From positions 1,004,090 to 1,068,089 of the forward strand of contig NZ_SJPU01000001.1 in NCBI RefSeq assembly GCF_007860105.1: 64,000 bases of DNA, read 5' to 3'. The notes beneath the pieces were generated by a model. That model was not told where the DNA came from. It ran no database searches and saw only the letters and a program-made list of their open reading frames with translations. The translations under genes and the position numbers were made by a program. The number at the start of each line of letters is the position of its first letter. Positions within the stretch are counted from its first letter, which is position 1. Positions 38,014 through 47,635 of this stretch are shown piece by piece. The DNA comes from Allorhodopirellula heiligendammensis (GTDB lineage: Bacteria; Planctomycetota; Planctomycetia; Pirellulales; Pirellulaceae).

Positions 38014-38097
38014 TACCGAAGGAGGGACTCGAACCCTCACTCCCTTGCGAGAACTGGATTTTGAATCCAGCGCGTCTGCCAATTCCGCCACTTCGGC
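38014..38097 (-). tRNA. tRNA-Leu (anticodon CAA)
   Basis: The 84-base cloverleaf has a class II long variable arm. The acceptor stem GCCGAAG pairs with CTTCGGT (one G-U), followed by discriminator A. The anticodon stem CTGGA/TCCAG encloses the loop TTCAAAA, so the anticodon is CAA. The T arm contains GGTTCGAGTCC. CCA is not encoded. A terminator follows 17 bases downstream. Confidence 0.96.
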
Positions 38098-38146
38098 TCG
38101 TGGGATCGCCAAAATACCGTCTGAGACGATTTTCGGCAAACCCCCA

Positions 38147-38506
38147 TCAGGCCATAATTGATGGGCTAGGGTCGGTTTCTGCCTCGACGGCAATTACAGG
38201 GTTGTTTGCGCGCTCGGGCTTGCGCGTTCGAGCACGCCGCTGCTTCGGTTTACTAATGCCCCATTCCTTGGTTAGCATCTCAAACACCTCCGGCGTTTCG
38301 TAGCGAACGATATTCTTGCCCTCGGGCATCGGGCCGATCAGTCCGCGAAAAACTGGCATACCTCGTAACGCGAGATCAGTACTGCAATCGTCCACCCCAA
38401 TCTGGTCGTAGTGCTCGGCCAGCGGATCAATTTCGGGATAGTCACGCATCTGCAGTGATCCGTCGCTGCCTCGAGCGACAATTCGGAAAGTGTTTTTTTG
38501 AGTCAT
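38147..38506 (-). CDS. Conserved-looking small protein of unknown function
   Basis: The product is 119 residues. A good Shine-Dalgarno (AGAGGA) sits 7 bases before the ATG at 38506. Residues ~1-75 look globular (RIVARGSDGSLQMRDYP, GMPVFRGLIGPMPEG). The last ~35 are basic then low-complexity (KPKQRRARTRKPER). There is no signal peptide or membrane segment. I do not recognise a family. It could bind nucleic acid through the basic tail, but that is only composition. Confidence 0.7.
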   Translation of the reverse strand: MTQKNTFRIVARGSDGSLQMRDYPEIDPLAEHYDQIGVDDCSTDLALRGMPVFRGLIGPMPEGKNIVRYETPEVFEMLTKEWGISKPKQRRARTRKPERANNPVIAVEAETDPSPSIMA

Positions 38507-38554
38507 GTTGTTTTCCTCTGATTTTTATGCAGGAAGAGCTCCCGTGAATCACTC

Positions 38555-38809
38555 TCAACCGCGAGCAAAGCGTTTGGGCAAAGTGTTCGAATAGACCACC
38601 ACGATGGCGCCGCCAGCGAGCATCGCAAACGGAAACTTCTCACCGGGCTGCCACGACTTCATCGAGGCCGCGGGGGTACTGCCGTTGTGTGCTGGATCAG
38701 CATCCTTGAGCCCCGCGGCGGCGTGCAGATTTGCTGAATCGATGAACATCGACTCCACGCCGATAACGATCAACATGATCCCGACTGCCAGAAAAAGACT
38801 ACGTAACAT
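38555..38809 (-). CDS. Small two-helix membrane protein
   Basis: The product is 84 residues from the ATG at 38809; GAGG lies 10 bases upstream, which favours this over an in-frame GTG at 38824. It has two hydrophobic segments, LFLAVGIMLIVIGVESMFI near the start and FAMLAGGAIVVVYSNTL near the end. A polar loop of about 35 residues joins them. The function is unknown. Confidence 0.65.
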   Translation of the reverse strand: MLRSLFLAVGIMLIVIGVESMFIDSANLHAAAGLKDADPAHNGSTPAASMKSWQPGEKFPFAMLAGGAIVVVYSNTLPKRFARG

Positions 38810-38951
38810 TGCTCCACACCTCACGAGACTGAAAAGACGCCTACGTTCAGGTATCGGCTAATTCGATGGAGCAGATCAGGGCTTGTCACGTGGTCGCAAC
38901 CACCCGCATAGACCGCACAACGCATCGTGCGGGAGCAACGGGACCCCAGGT

Positions 38952-39476
38952 TCACGGGCGGTCTTGATTCAAGAACTCATTGACCGTCGCCACGCGGGCT
39001 TCCGGTTTTGATTCCGCGGGCGAGAACAACGAACTGAAAAAGCCTGGCTTCGTTTGATGGCCTGGCTGCGTCGTGGAACCTGAAAACAGATTCATCGGAT
39101 TCAGGCGTGCAGGGCTGAATGTCGTTTTGGTGCGCTGCCATGACTGGGACGTCGTCGTTTTAATATCGCTTACCAAAGTGTCCTTACGTTCGACAATTCG
39201 CTCTTGATCATTTTTCGGAACGAGAAATTCCGGCATGTGGAAAGCGGGCATCTTCCAATTCATTGGATTTAGTTTGGTTGCGATCGACGGCTGGGTTGTT
39301 CCCGGTTCCTGCGCTACAACCGAGCCTGTGGTCGCGAGCGAGACGCAAACGGTTAGCAACGCAATAGCAGCGACGTGCCATCGCGCGATGCGACAGAACC
39401 CATGGTCCCACGTTCGGCCAGACATCTTCGATGGAACCTCCTGGGTCGAATTCGACATTGGTTGCGAGGGACTCAT
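38952..39476 (-). CDS. Secreted/exported small protein of unknown function
   Basis: The product is 174 residues, with possible starts at 39476 or 39458. A hydrophobic segment (HVAAIALLTVCVSLATTGS) followed by VVAQE suggests a signal peptide with cleavage near AQ-EPG. The mature part is short and basic-polar, with two copies of LNPMN (LNPMNWKMP and LNPMNLFSG). No catalytic motif is seen. It may be a planctomycete-specific envelope protein. Confidence 0.6.
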   Translation of the reverse strand: MSPSQPMSNSTQEVPSKMSGRTWDHGFCRIARWHVAAIALLTVCVSLATTGSVVAQEPGTTQPSIATKLNPMNWKMPAFHMPEFLVPKNDQERIVERKDTLVSDIKTTTSQSWQRTKTTFSPARLNPMNLFSGSTTQPGHQTKPGFFSSLFSPAESKPEARVATVNEFLNQDRP

Positions 39477-39717
39477 GATAGCGGTACCTGATTTAGGTGA
39501 CTTTTATGGGTGTTGAAAACATGATCGGTTCCCCGATATCGCTCGTGCGTGGCTAAGAACGCAAGAGCAAATCTGAGAAATATGGTTAGTTTTCTTGAAC
39601 GTGATGATGTGTTAATCGGATAGAATGGAAGCTTCAGTTGAAGCGGGTTGGAGCTGGGCGGACCGTCTTCGCTGAGTCCCCTGGTTTACCCGGTTTCGCC
39701 ATTTATCCGAGACTGGC

Positions 39718-42700
39718 ATGACGTGTCCTGATTCACCCACCACTCGGAAAGCGACCCATGAGATGAAACAGGGGGCGCGGCACAATGCAGCGAAGGGATC
39801 AAGCGATCGCACGTCGTTCCAGTTGATTAGCGACGCGACCGATGTCGGATCAGTGACGCGCGACGAGACGGTTGCTGGAACCAGGCATCGATCGCTTCAC
39901 CCAGGCGAGGCACTGGAGCATTTCGTATTGCTCCGTCCGCTCGGTGAGGGCGGTTTTGGACAGGTATGGCTGGCCACCGATGTAAGGTTGGGGCGTGAGG
40001 TTGCGATCAAATTGCCGCATCGCCGCCTGCGCCCGGAGTCGGTCGAGGCTCGCCGTTTTCAACGTGAAGCGGCATCTGCAGCGAAACTCACCCATCCTAA
40101 CCTGGTGCCAATTCTCGAGGCGGCACTCGACGACGACCACGCGTATATTGTTTCGGAGTATTGCCCTGGTCCGACTCTTTCCCAGTGGCTTTCCAATCGC
40201 AGTTCACCCGTTCCGGTGCGACTGGCCGTGTCGATCGTGGCTCAACTCGCCGATGGGTTGCGAGTTGCTCACGAGTGTGGCTTGATACACCGCGATATCA
40301 AACCTTCCAATATTATTCTGACAAACGCGGATGCCGATGTACCCGTCCCCCGGCTAACCGACTTTGGCCTCGCCCGCACCAGCACGGATAGGTCCGACAC
40401 GCGTGTAGGAGTATTGATTGGCAGTGGACCTTATATGTCCCCTGAACAGGCTTCGGGCAATACCGATGATCACGGGCCGCATTCGGATGTGCACGCACTG
40501 GGCGTTCTGCTCTATGAATTGCTGACAGGGGAATCGCCTTTCTCCTCCGTCAGTGAGCTCGACACGATTCGGCGAATTGTTAGCCTGGATCCGCCTTCGA
40601 TTCGTCAGCAACGTCCAGCTGTTTCCAGGGACGTCAGTGCCGTCTGTCAGCGCTGCTTGGAAAAACAACCCTCGCGTCGATACCGCGACGCCGGAGAATT
40701 GCTTGCTGACCTGCGTCGTGTGCTTGCGGGGCATCCTCCCAGCGCGCGACCGGTGGGGCATTTCGGTCGTACGTGGAGGTGGGCGACACGCAATCGAGGA
40801 ATCGCTTCGATGGCCGCGATTGCCTTGATCGGGATTATTGTCGGCGTGGTTGGTTTGTCTGCCGTGGTGATCGAATCGCGACAGACTGCGACATTGAGCA
40901 GAGCCCATTCGCGGGCATTGAGCCGCCTCCTCGCCGCCACCCAAAAGCAACATGCAACTGCAGAACAACTCCGTGTAATCGCAGATTCCGAACGAGAAGA
41001 AGCCCAACGGACGCGCGAGGAATCGCGCCGACGGAGCTACACCAGCGATCTGTCCCTCGCGTTTTTACGCCTGTACCAAGGCCATTTTGGCGAAGTGCGA
41101 AGACTGCTGGATCGACAGCTCCCGCAAACCAACGAACCTGATCTTCGAACAATCGAGTGGAACTTACTCAACGAAGAAGTCCAAGGTCGCTATCGAGTTT
41201 GGGGAAACCACGCAAGCCGCGGTACCGAGGTCGCCATCCTCCGACGGCCCGATGGCGCCACCTCCGGCGCAACAGTTGTCACAGCGGCGGTGGATGGATG
41301 TCTGTACTATTGGGATCCGGCGAGCGGCGCGATGACGCATCAGCTAACGGGGCTGGAGGGAAGGCTCGATGCGATTGCTGCGATGCCATCGGGGCAACTA
41401 GCGATATCAGGCCCCATCTGGCCACTCTTGGGTCGGTCAGTGGTCGTGATCGACCCGGCGAGCGGCGCGACGCAAAAGGTCCTCCATGGGCATCCGACGA
41501 CGATCGAGTCAATACGAGTCAGTTCCGATGCCAGCGTCATCGCATCGGCATCTCGGTACGAGAATATTCGCTGTTGGTCAACCGCACAGCAACGTAGCAT
41601 CAGCATTCCCAATGGCACCCGCAATGTGGCCTTTGGACTGACCAACGACGGCTCCCGGCTACTCACATCGAGTCGAAATCCCCACAGCCTGCAAATGTGG
41701 GACACGAAAACCGGTGTGCTGATGGATCAATGGCAAACTCCGTCGATTGGACGTGTGGCGATGGCTAGCCAACACCCGTTTGCAGCCTACGAGGTTGATA
41801 ACGACGTCGGCTTCGGGTTAGTCAGGACGGACGACCTGAAAGAGCGTCGTTGGATCGCCTCGTCCTCCCGCCCGAACGCCTTTGCGTTCTCCGCAGATGA
41901 CCGATATATCGCGGTCGCCGATTATCGTTCGGGGGTCGAACTCTTCGAGCGTGTTCCTGTCGAGTGCAACAAGGACGACATGCAATCAAAGCGACCGCCT
42001 GACTATCGTTCCAAAGCGTATGTCGCGGGACGAGGTGGGCGGATTGAAGATATCAAGTTTACCGGCGCCTCCGAATTCGTCACGATTTCCATCGACGGCG
42101 CAGTCGAGCATTACACGCCCGACCGTCCGACCCATGCGATTCAAGCGATTGCCGAATCTGACTCGCACACGATGATTTCCGTCGAGGCTCCTCCTGGAAT
42201 ATTAAGTCTCAACCATTCCGGGGAATTGACCTATTTTGCCAGCCATCCAGATACCGGTGGGGATATCGATGCAGCTGCTGGGCAGCGAGTTTTGTTGTCG
42301 CAGCCTGCGTGGACTTCCCTGGCGGTTACCCCGGACCACGAGACGATTGCCATTACCGATCGAGAAGGCAAGTTGCAACTGCTGACAAATTGGCGAGATC
42401 AGCAGGGGGTAGCGAGGGCACCGGAAGTTCAGTCGATTCGCATGCCAAGCTCTTCCCCAACAGATAGCCTCGGCATGTCTTGCTTTTCGCATTCGGGGCG
42501 ATTTCTCGCGGTCGTTGGTAACTCCACAGATCTCGTTGTGTTTGACCGCGACGGAGATATCAGCGAGCCCATCGTGCGTCGACGCTATCCAAATATCCAG
42601 TGCGGATTGACGTTCTCACCTGACGAGCGAAGTCTCTTCATTTGCGGGTATGCCGGGATTGAAATGATCGAATTGTCGACCGATCGATCACGTTTCCGAT

Positions 42701-43122
42701 TGCCGAGCGAAGACACAATCCGCACCGCCTGTTTTTCGCCGCAGGGTGGGCGCCTCGTCGTGGGCCTCGAAAACGGTTCGATCGCAAGCCTCGACCAGCA
42801 AACCGGATCCCCCCAGTTCACCATGCATAGCATTGATGTGACGGGTGACTACTCCGACCGCTTGGCATCCATTCGCTTTCTGAACGAGTCAAAGATTATG
42901 ACAATGACCGGGAAGGGTACCGCTCATTTCTGGAATCTGGATCAACGGTCGCAGCTTGGTAGCTTTGCAGTCGTCCCCGCCGTGACCCACGGAATCCAAT
43001 GCCAGTCGTTTGATATTTCTCGTGGCGGGGATGCGCTCACGATCGCCATGAATCGTGATACGGTGACGGACATTCACCGCTGGACCTGGTCGACAGGCGA
43101 TCAAGGGGCACGATCGAAATAG
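39718..43122 (+). CDS. Transmembrane Ser/Thr protein kinase with C-terminal WD40-like beta-propeller
   Basis: The product is 1134 residues; the ATG at 39763 is an alternative start. The Hanks-type kinase domain (~60-340) has LGEGGFGQVW, VAIKLP, HRDIKPSN (catalytic Asp193), DFGLAR and GPYMSPEQA, so it should be active. A transmembrane helix follows (~360-385: IALIGIIVGVVGLSAVVI). Then come a coiled coil (~390-440) and a long WD40-like region (~470-1130). That region has recurrent short motifs such as SSDASVIASAS and SCFSHSGRFLAVVG. The arrangement kinase inside, propeller outside or membrane-proximal is typical of Planctomycetes. The ligand is unknown. Confidence 0.93.
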   Translation: MTCPDSPTTRKATHEMKQGARHNAAKGSSDRTSFQLISDATDVGSVTRDETVAGTRHRSLHPGEALEHFVLLRPLGEGGFGQVWLATDVRLGREVAIKLPHRRLRPESVEARRFQREAASAAKLTHPNLVPILEAALDDDHAYIVSEYCPGPTLSQWLSNRSSPVPVRLAVSIVAQLADGLRVAHECGLIHRDIKPSNIILTNADADVPVPRLTDFGLARTSTDRSDTRVGVLIGSGPYMSPEQASGNTDDHGPHSDVHALGVLLYELLTGESPFSSVSELDTIRRIVSLDPPSIRQQRPAVSRDVSAVCQRCLEKQPSRRYRDAGELLADLRRVLAGHPPSARPVGHFGRTWRWATRNRGIASMAAIALIGIIVGVVGLSAVVIESRQTATLSRAHSRALSRLLAATQKQHATAEQLRVIADSEREEAQRTREESRRRSYTSDLSLAFLRLYQGHFGEVRRLLDRQLPQTNEPDLRTIEWNLLNEEVQGRYRVWGNHASRGTEVAILRRPDGATSGATVVTAAVDGCLYYWDPASGAMTHQLTGLEGRLDAIAAMPSGQLAISGPIWPLLGRSVVVIDPASGATQKVLHGHPTTIESIRVSSDASVIASASRYENIRCWSTAQQRSISIPNGTRNVAFGLTNDGSRLLTSSRNPHSLQMWDTKTGVLMDQWQTPSIGRVAMASQHPFAAYEVDNDVGFGLVRTDDLKERRWIASSSRPNAFAFSADDRYIAVADYRSGVELFERVPVECNKDDMQSKRPPDYRSKAYVAGRGGRIEDIKFTGASEFVTISIDGAVEHYTPDRPTHAIQAIAESDSHTMISVEAPPGILSLNHSGELTYFASHPDTGGDIDAAAGQRVLLSQPAWTSLAVTPDHETIAITDREGKLQLLTNWRDQQGVARAPEVQSIRMPSSSPTDSLGMSCFSHSGRFLAVVGNSTDLVVFDRDGDISEPIVRRRYPNIQCGLTFSPDERSLFICGYAGIEMIELSTDRSRFRLPSEDTIRTACFSPQGGRLVVGLENGSIASLDQQTGSPQFTMHSIDVTGDYSDRLASIRFLNESKIMTMTGKGTAHFWNLDQRSQLGSFAVVPAVTHGIQCQSFDISRGGDALTIAMNRDTVTDIHRWTWSTGDQGARSK

Positions 43123-43322
43123 TTGATAGTTGCTGGGCAAGATTCAGAACTCGCACGGAGGGACGTCCTGTGACCGATACGTTCGAGCAAGTGAAACACT
43201 CGGAAGCCATCTTGCCTGGACGCTGAAAATGCTCCACTGCCGGCAACGCAGGTCCGATGTTGCTAGCTGAAATTGAGCTGATCGCGACATTGGATCGTTT
43301 CCCTCGCTCGCTTGGCATCCAC

Positions 43323-43691
43323 TTACTCGGCGTGGTCAACAAGGCCGAACTTGCGACGGCGCTGCCGCCGCACGATCCCGCGGAGCGTGTCGATCATCAA
43401 CCATTGAACAATGGTAAGACAGATCGGACCGGAGAACAGCAGAAACTGGCTGGCTTGCTCGTTATTCACCCACTGGACGCCCCCTGCGGCCATCGCGGCC
43501 AGGACCGCCATTACCAAGGCACCGTCGAGTATGAGTAGGCAACACGTTAACACAGCAGAACCGGAGGTCATCAAGCAACCGCCGGCCAATCCTGTCCATT
43601 CAAACTGCTTTGCGCCGATCCACGGATCGCTTTCGCCCATTGCCGGGCGAGGTGAGCGATCAATTTGGAATGGAGTCTGGTCGCGATTCAT
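43323..43691 (-). CDS. Small predicted membrane protein
   Basis: The product is 122 residues from the ATG at 43691, preceded by GGGAT; the frame extends upstream to 43763. It has two hydrophobic stretches (VLTCCLLILDGALVMAVLA and LLFSGPICLTIVQWLMI) and a very basic motif (RRQRRRK) after the second helix. There is no recognisable family. Its composition and codon use look genuine, but support is moderate. Confidence 0.5.
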   Translation of the reverse strand: MNRDQTPFQIDRSPRPAMGESDPWIGAKQFEWTGLAGGCLMTSGSAVLTCCLLILDGALVMAVLAAMAAGGVQWVNNEQASQFLLFSGPICLTIVQWLMIDTLRGIVRRQRRRKFGLVDHAE

Positions 43692-43837
43692 ATCGATCCC
43701 AAATAGGCGGTGGCGGGCTTTCCAGGCCGATTGTACTCTTTCCAGACTCGCCGAGCAGCGCATAGAATCTGAGGCTCAATGCCAGTCAGAATTGTTCAGT
43801 CACCCCTAACCGCGGAGAGCGGCGACGCCATCTGGAG

Positions 43838-44938
43838 ATGTCGAACAGTTCCAATCAATGCTCTTCGGTTTCCGACCCCACGCGATTAAGAAATGTGACT
43901 AACCTGGTGGAGAGAAAAGTATTTTCGGCGACCGATGTAGCGATTCGCCGTGCTGCAAACTGCTTGTTTGCTGGCGAACTGATCGGTTTGCCTACCGAGA
44001 CCGTGTACGGGTTGGCTGCCCGCGGAGATGACGCGAAAGCTGTCGAGCGAATTTTTACTGCAAAAAAACGGCCTCGTAGCAACCCGCTCATCTTGCATAC
44101 CGCCACCGCGTCCGACGCGTTTGGTCTCTTCAGCGAGGAGTGTTCCTCGAATTTCCAGGAGCAGGCCGACCGACTCAGCAAATTTTGGCCTGGCCCGCTC
44201 ACGCTGATCGGCCCTCGTAGCGGCGCCGTACTCGATCATGTCACCGCAGGGGGTGACACGGTGGCCGTACGGGTGCCGGATCATCCCGTTGCTCTGGCGG
44301 TGCTACGAGAACTCTCCAGGATTGCTGACTGCGTTGTGCCCGTGGCCGCCCCCAGTGCGAATCGGGCCAACTATGTAAGCCCAACGACCGCTCACCATGT
44401 AGCTGCGGGGTTAGGAGAACACGTCGCGATGATTCTTGATGGCGGCCCCTCCCGGGTCGGTTTGGAATCGACCATTGTGTTATTGAAGGGCGATGCTTCG
44501 CCGCCGCGAGTCCTGCGTAGCGGGGCGATCTCGCCAGCACAGTTGAGTGAGGCCATCGGGCAGCCGGTCGAAGGCGTTCCCCCTCACCCCACCGATGCAC
44601 CACCGGTTGCTGCACCGGGCCAATTCGCGAAACACTATTCGCCGCGCACGCCGCTGTGTCTCGTCAAAGCAGGTTCACCATCAGCGGAAACCTCCAGCGG
44701 GGGTGGTCGCGTCCTGCGAATTGTATTCGGCCCCGTCGACGAGCGGCTGAGTCCTAACCACGGGGAAATCTGGTCCTTCAACCCAGACGGAAAACTCGAG
44801 AGCGCCGCGGCTGAACTGTACGCAATGCTACGCCGTGCCGACGCTCTTGAGTTCGAACAGATTCAGGTAGACTGCTGTGCCGAAGATGGGCTTGGGATGG
44901 CGATCATGGATCGTTTGCGGCGAGCTAGCCATCGGTAG
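43838..44938 (+). CDS. Threonylcarbamoyl-AMP synthase (Sua5/YwlC/TsaC type)
   Basis: The product is 366 residues. A YrdC domain covers ~25-235: GLPTETVYGLAARG, KKRPRSNPLILH, GGDTVAVRVPDHP, PSANRANYVSPTTAHHV and LESTIV. A C-terminal Sua5 domain follows (FAKHYSPRTPL to the end). The enzyme makes threonylcarbamoyl-AMP from threonine, bicarbonate and ATP. This is the first step of t6A37 modification of ANN-decoding tRNAs. The two-domain length is that of Sua5, not of the single-domain TsaC. It is apparently monocistronic. Confidence 0.93.
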   Translation: MSNSSNQCSSVSDPTRLRNVTNLVERKVFSATDVAIRRAANCLFAGELIGLPTETVYGLAARGDDAKAVERIFTAKKRPRSNPLILHTATASDAFGLFSEECSSNFQEQADRLSKFWPGPLTLIGPRSGAVLDHVTAGGDTVAVRVPDHPVALAVLRELSRIADCVVPVAAPSANRANYVSPTTAHHVAAGLGEHVAMILDGGPSRVGLESTIVLLKGDASPPRVLRSGAISPAQLSEAIGQPVEGVPPHPTDAPPVAAPGQFAKHYSPRTPLCLVKAGSPSAETSSGGGRVLRIVFGPVDERLSPNHGEIWSFNPDGKLESAAAELYAMLRRADALEFEQIQVDCCAEDGLGMAIMDRLRRASHR

Positions 44939-45007
44939 CAGCCTGCTCGTAGCTTCGGTAAGCATGATCATTTCGACGTATTTACCGATTGCTCACTACG
45001 CATCGAC

Positions 45008-46201
45008 TCAGCTGACGGCGTCAGATTCTCCATCAGTGATGCAAGCTTGATCTAGTCGCTCTATGAGGTCGTTCGCCAGCAATGCCCGATGGTCAATCAC
45101 GAGACAGCGTTCTCCCAAAAGTTGCGAATGATCCAGTGAAACGGGCTTGCGACTTCGCCGCCCGCTCGTGCCATGCATACTGCGAAACCCCTCGCCCACT
45201 GGCAGTCCAATCGACCGCAAACGCCGCAGCAGCAACGCCCGCCCAGACGCATCTTTGGCTTGCACGGCAAATTTATAGTGTGCGTTTGTCTGGCCCCCGA
45301 CGGCCATCGAGATAGGGGCCGCACCGAGACGCGTCCAATCCCATCCACGCAAGCGAGAGACCATGTCGCAGCGGCGGCGATTCAATTCATCCAACATTCC
45401 CCACTGTGGTATCAGTACGGCGCACTGCAACGCCGAAAGTGGCAACATATCGCTGGGCCGATCGAGGAAGGAGCGTAGGCGTGAGTGCAAACGCGGGTTT
45501 CGGGTAACGATCGCTCCACCGTTACCAGCGGACAATAATTTGCTGCCACCAAAACTCAAGGTTGCGCAGTCCGCTAAGCACCCGACGGGAGCGAAAGTGC
45601 TTGAGCTAGGATCCTTGCCCACCTCCCAGCCCGCACCCGGGACCTGACACGCATCCTCGATGAGCCACCAGTTTCTCTGGTCACAGATTTCGCGAATCGC
45701 GAGGATGTCAGCCAGTTCGCCGTAGAGATGGGAAACCACCACGCCTTTAATATCGTCGCCCTCTATTTCCCGCAGCGACTGAGGGTCCATTGTCACGCCG
45801 CGGGGCCGAACATCCGCGAGTACGGGAGTCGCGCCCAGCAGTTCGATGCAGCGGAAGTTGCCGGGATAGTCGTAGGCGGCAACCACAACTTCGTCACCAG
45901 CCACAACCCCGCAGCAACGTAGCGCCAGTTCCACCGCAGCGGTCCCGCTACTACATAACCGGATCAGAGGCGGTGGTTCCATGCGATCGAGATAGAATTG
46001 CCAGAGCGGCGAAATCGCGGCCACACTCTCGCTGGACATGGACATCGCTTGAGTTACCGTATCGACGCACCTCGCGTGCACGGGCGAGTCGTACTTACCC
46101 CACTCGCCACTGGCCCACGCTCCTTGCAATGCCTGGGCAATCGCCTCAGTTTGAGGCGGCCAGCGGGCCCAACCGTCTGCGCCCTGGGGCAGCTCAATCA
46201 C
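45008..46201 (-). CDS. DegT/DnrJ/EryC1-family PLP-dependent aminotransferase
   Basis: The product is 397 residues. LCSSGTAAVELALRC starts the PLP fold, LIEDACQ holds the Asp that contacts the pyridine nitrogen, and FGGSKLLSAGNGG holds Lys221, the Schiff-base residue. Family members transaminate keto sugars. Its ATG overlaps the TGA of argC (ATGA), so it is translationally coupled to argC. That pairing is unusual, because N-acetylornithine aminotransferase is a class III enzyme. A sugar-modification role is the default. A role in arginine or lysine metabolism would be speculative. Confidence 0.88.
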   Translation of the reverse strand: MIELPQGADGWARWPPQTEAIAQALQGAWASGEWGKYDSPVHARCVDTVTQAMSMSSESVAAISPLWQFYLDRMEPPPLIRLCSSGTAAVELALRCCGVVAGDEVVVAAYDYPGNFRCIELLGATPVLADVRPRGVTMDPQSLREIEGDDIKGVVVSHLYGELADILAIREICDQRNWWLIEDACQVPGAGWEVGKDPSSSTFAPVGCLADCATLSFGGSKLLSAGNGGAIVTRNPRLHSRLRSFLDRPSDMLPLSALQCAVLIPQWGMLDELNRRRCDMVSRLRGWDWTRLGAAPISMAVGGQTNAHYKFAVQAKDASGRALLLRRLRSIGLPVGEGFRSMHGTSGRRSRKPVSLDHSQLLGERCLVIDHRALLANDLIERLDQACITDGESDAVS

Positions 46202-47238
46202 AGCCCGGTCGTCGCATCGAGTCCAAACATCACGTTCATATTTTGAATCGCAGCGCTACTGGCTCCTTTTGACAAATTATCGATCGCACAGACAATCACG
46301 GCTCGGCCGGGAGAGTTCTTTTCACCCGCGACTCGCACTGTCATTTGAACATGGTTCGTCATCACCACGTGCTTGGTCGCGGGGATGTGATCGACCACAT
46401 GCACAAACGGCTGACCTTGATAGGCATGCCGCAGCGCGCCCATCAGTCGCGTCTGAACCGTTTCCACCGTGTCGCCCTCGAGGAGCTTGGGACGCACATA
46501 GATCGTAGACAGAATACCCCGGTCCATGGGCGTCAAATGCGGCGTGAACAAAATCTGAACGGACTCGCCGGAGATACGATGGATCAAGTCTTGCATCTCA
46601 GGACCGTGACGATGTGACGCGATGGCATAGGCGGCGATCGATTCGTTGACCTCGCAGTAGAGTGTGCCGAGTTTGGGCGAGCGCCCGGCACCGCTGACGC
46701 CGCTCTTGGAGTCCACAATGATATCATCGTTTTCGATCAAACGATCTCGAACCAATGGCGCCAATGGCATGATTGCCGACGTCGGATAGCAGCCTGGATT
46801 GGCGACGATATCAGCGGTCGCTATTTCGTCTGCATAGTACTCCGGCATCCCATAGACGACGCTACCGATCCGTTCCGGCCACGGATGCTTCACACCGTAC
46901 CAATGTTCGTAGAGGGGCACCGATGACAGCCTGAAGTCGGCACTAAAATCGATCACACGTATGCCTACTGCCGCCAACTCACGTACGGTCTCGGCAGAGG
47001 CACCATGGGGCAAACAGCACATTGCCACGTCCGCCTGCTCCGCAATGCGAGCGGGAGCGAACTCCTGCAAGGCAATTTCGCAACGCCCTGCCAACGATGG
47101 ATGGATTTCGGCCAGCGGTTTTCCCTCGTCCGAGCGGCTAGTCGCCACTGTCAACTCAGCCTGCGGATGAGCAAGCAACAGCCGTGCGACCTCCAGGGCC
47201 GTGTAACCGGTCGATCCAATCAGGGCAACGCGTATCAT
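46198..47238 (-). CDS. argC: N-acetyl-gamma-glutamyl-phosphate reductase
   Basis: The product is 346 residues, the usual length. IGSTGYTALEVARLL binds NADPH, and NPGCYPTSA contains the catalytic Cys150. SGVSGAGRSPK and FTPHLTPMDRGI are also conserved in ArgC. It reduces N-acetylglutamyl phosphate to the semialdehyde, the third step of arginine synthesis. No other arg gene is in the window. The downstream aminotransferase overlaps its stop by 4 bases. Confidence 0.97.
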   Translation of the reverse strand: MIRVALIGSTGYTALEVARLLLAHPQAELTVATSRSDEGKPLAEIHPSLAGRCEIALQEFAPARIAEQADVAMCCLPHGASAETVRELAAVGIRVIDFSADFRLSSVPLYEHWYGVKHPWPERIGSVVYGMPEYYADEIATADIVANPGCYPTSAIMPLAPLVRDRLIENDDIIVDSKSGVSGAGRSPKLGTLYCEVNESIAAYAIASHRHGPEMQDLIHRISGESVQILFTPHLTPMDRGILSTIYVRPKLLEGDTVETVQTRLMGALRHAYQGQPFVHVVDHIPATKHVVMTNHVQMTVRVAGEKNSPGRAVIVCAIDNLSKGASSAAIQNMNVMFGLDATTGL

Positions 47239-47635
47239 GTGAAGAGTTTCGGTAAGCCAAAGGAAACGTGACGTATGACAACCCAGATCCTAACCGATAG
47301 GCCGCGGCGGCTTCCAGGCGGCAATCATTTTCACCTGCCGAATTCCTCCGGGCGTTGCTTGACGCACCTGAAAGTGAGTGCAGGGAGCGGGCTCAGATCG
47401 CTAGCCAAATCTCACTGCGACCGCCAGCTGCATGGCGGCAACCACATCTTCCTCACGATCAAACTGCCACACTAGCGCGCTCATACAGTATGTTAGGAGG
47501 GTTGCGGAATCGCCGGGGCGCCTGTTGCTCGTTTCTAACTCACCAGACGACTTAGGAATATTGAATGATGACCTGGACCAGAAAGTTTGCCACCCCGCTG
47601 TGTTTGCTGGGAATTCTCTCAATCACAACCCCGGC
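47239..47635. other. Intergenic region upstream of argC
   Basis: About 400 bases separate argC (minus) from a small membrane-protein gene (plus). Short open frames here show no domain or ribosome-binding support. I see no riboswitch, RNA or repeat. Confidence 0.4.

Noticed and set aside
38912-38931. Hairpin CCGCAC/GTGCGG downstream of the secreted small protein
   Set aside because: The stem is only 6 bp and lacks a T-run, so it is not called as a terminator.
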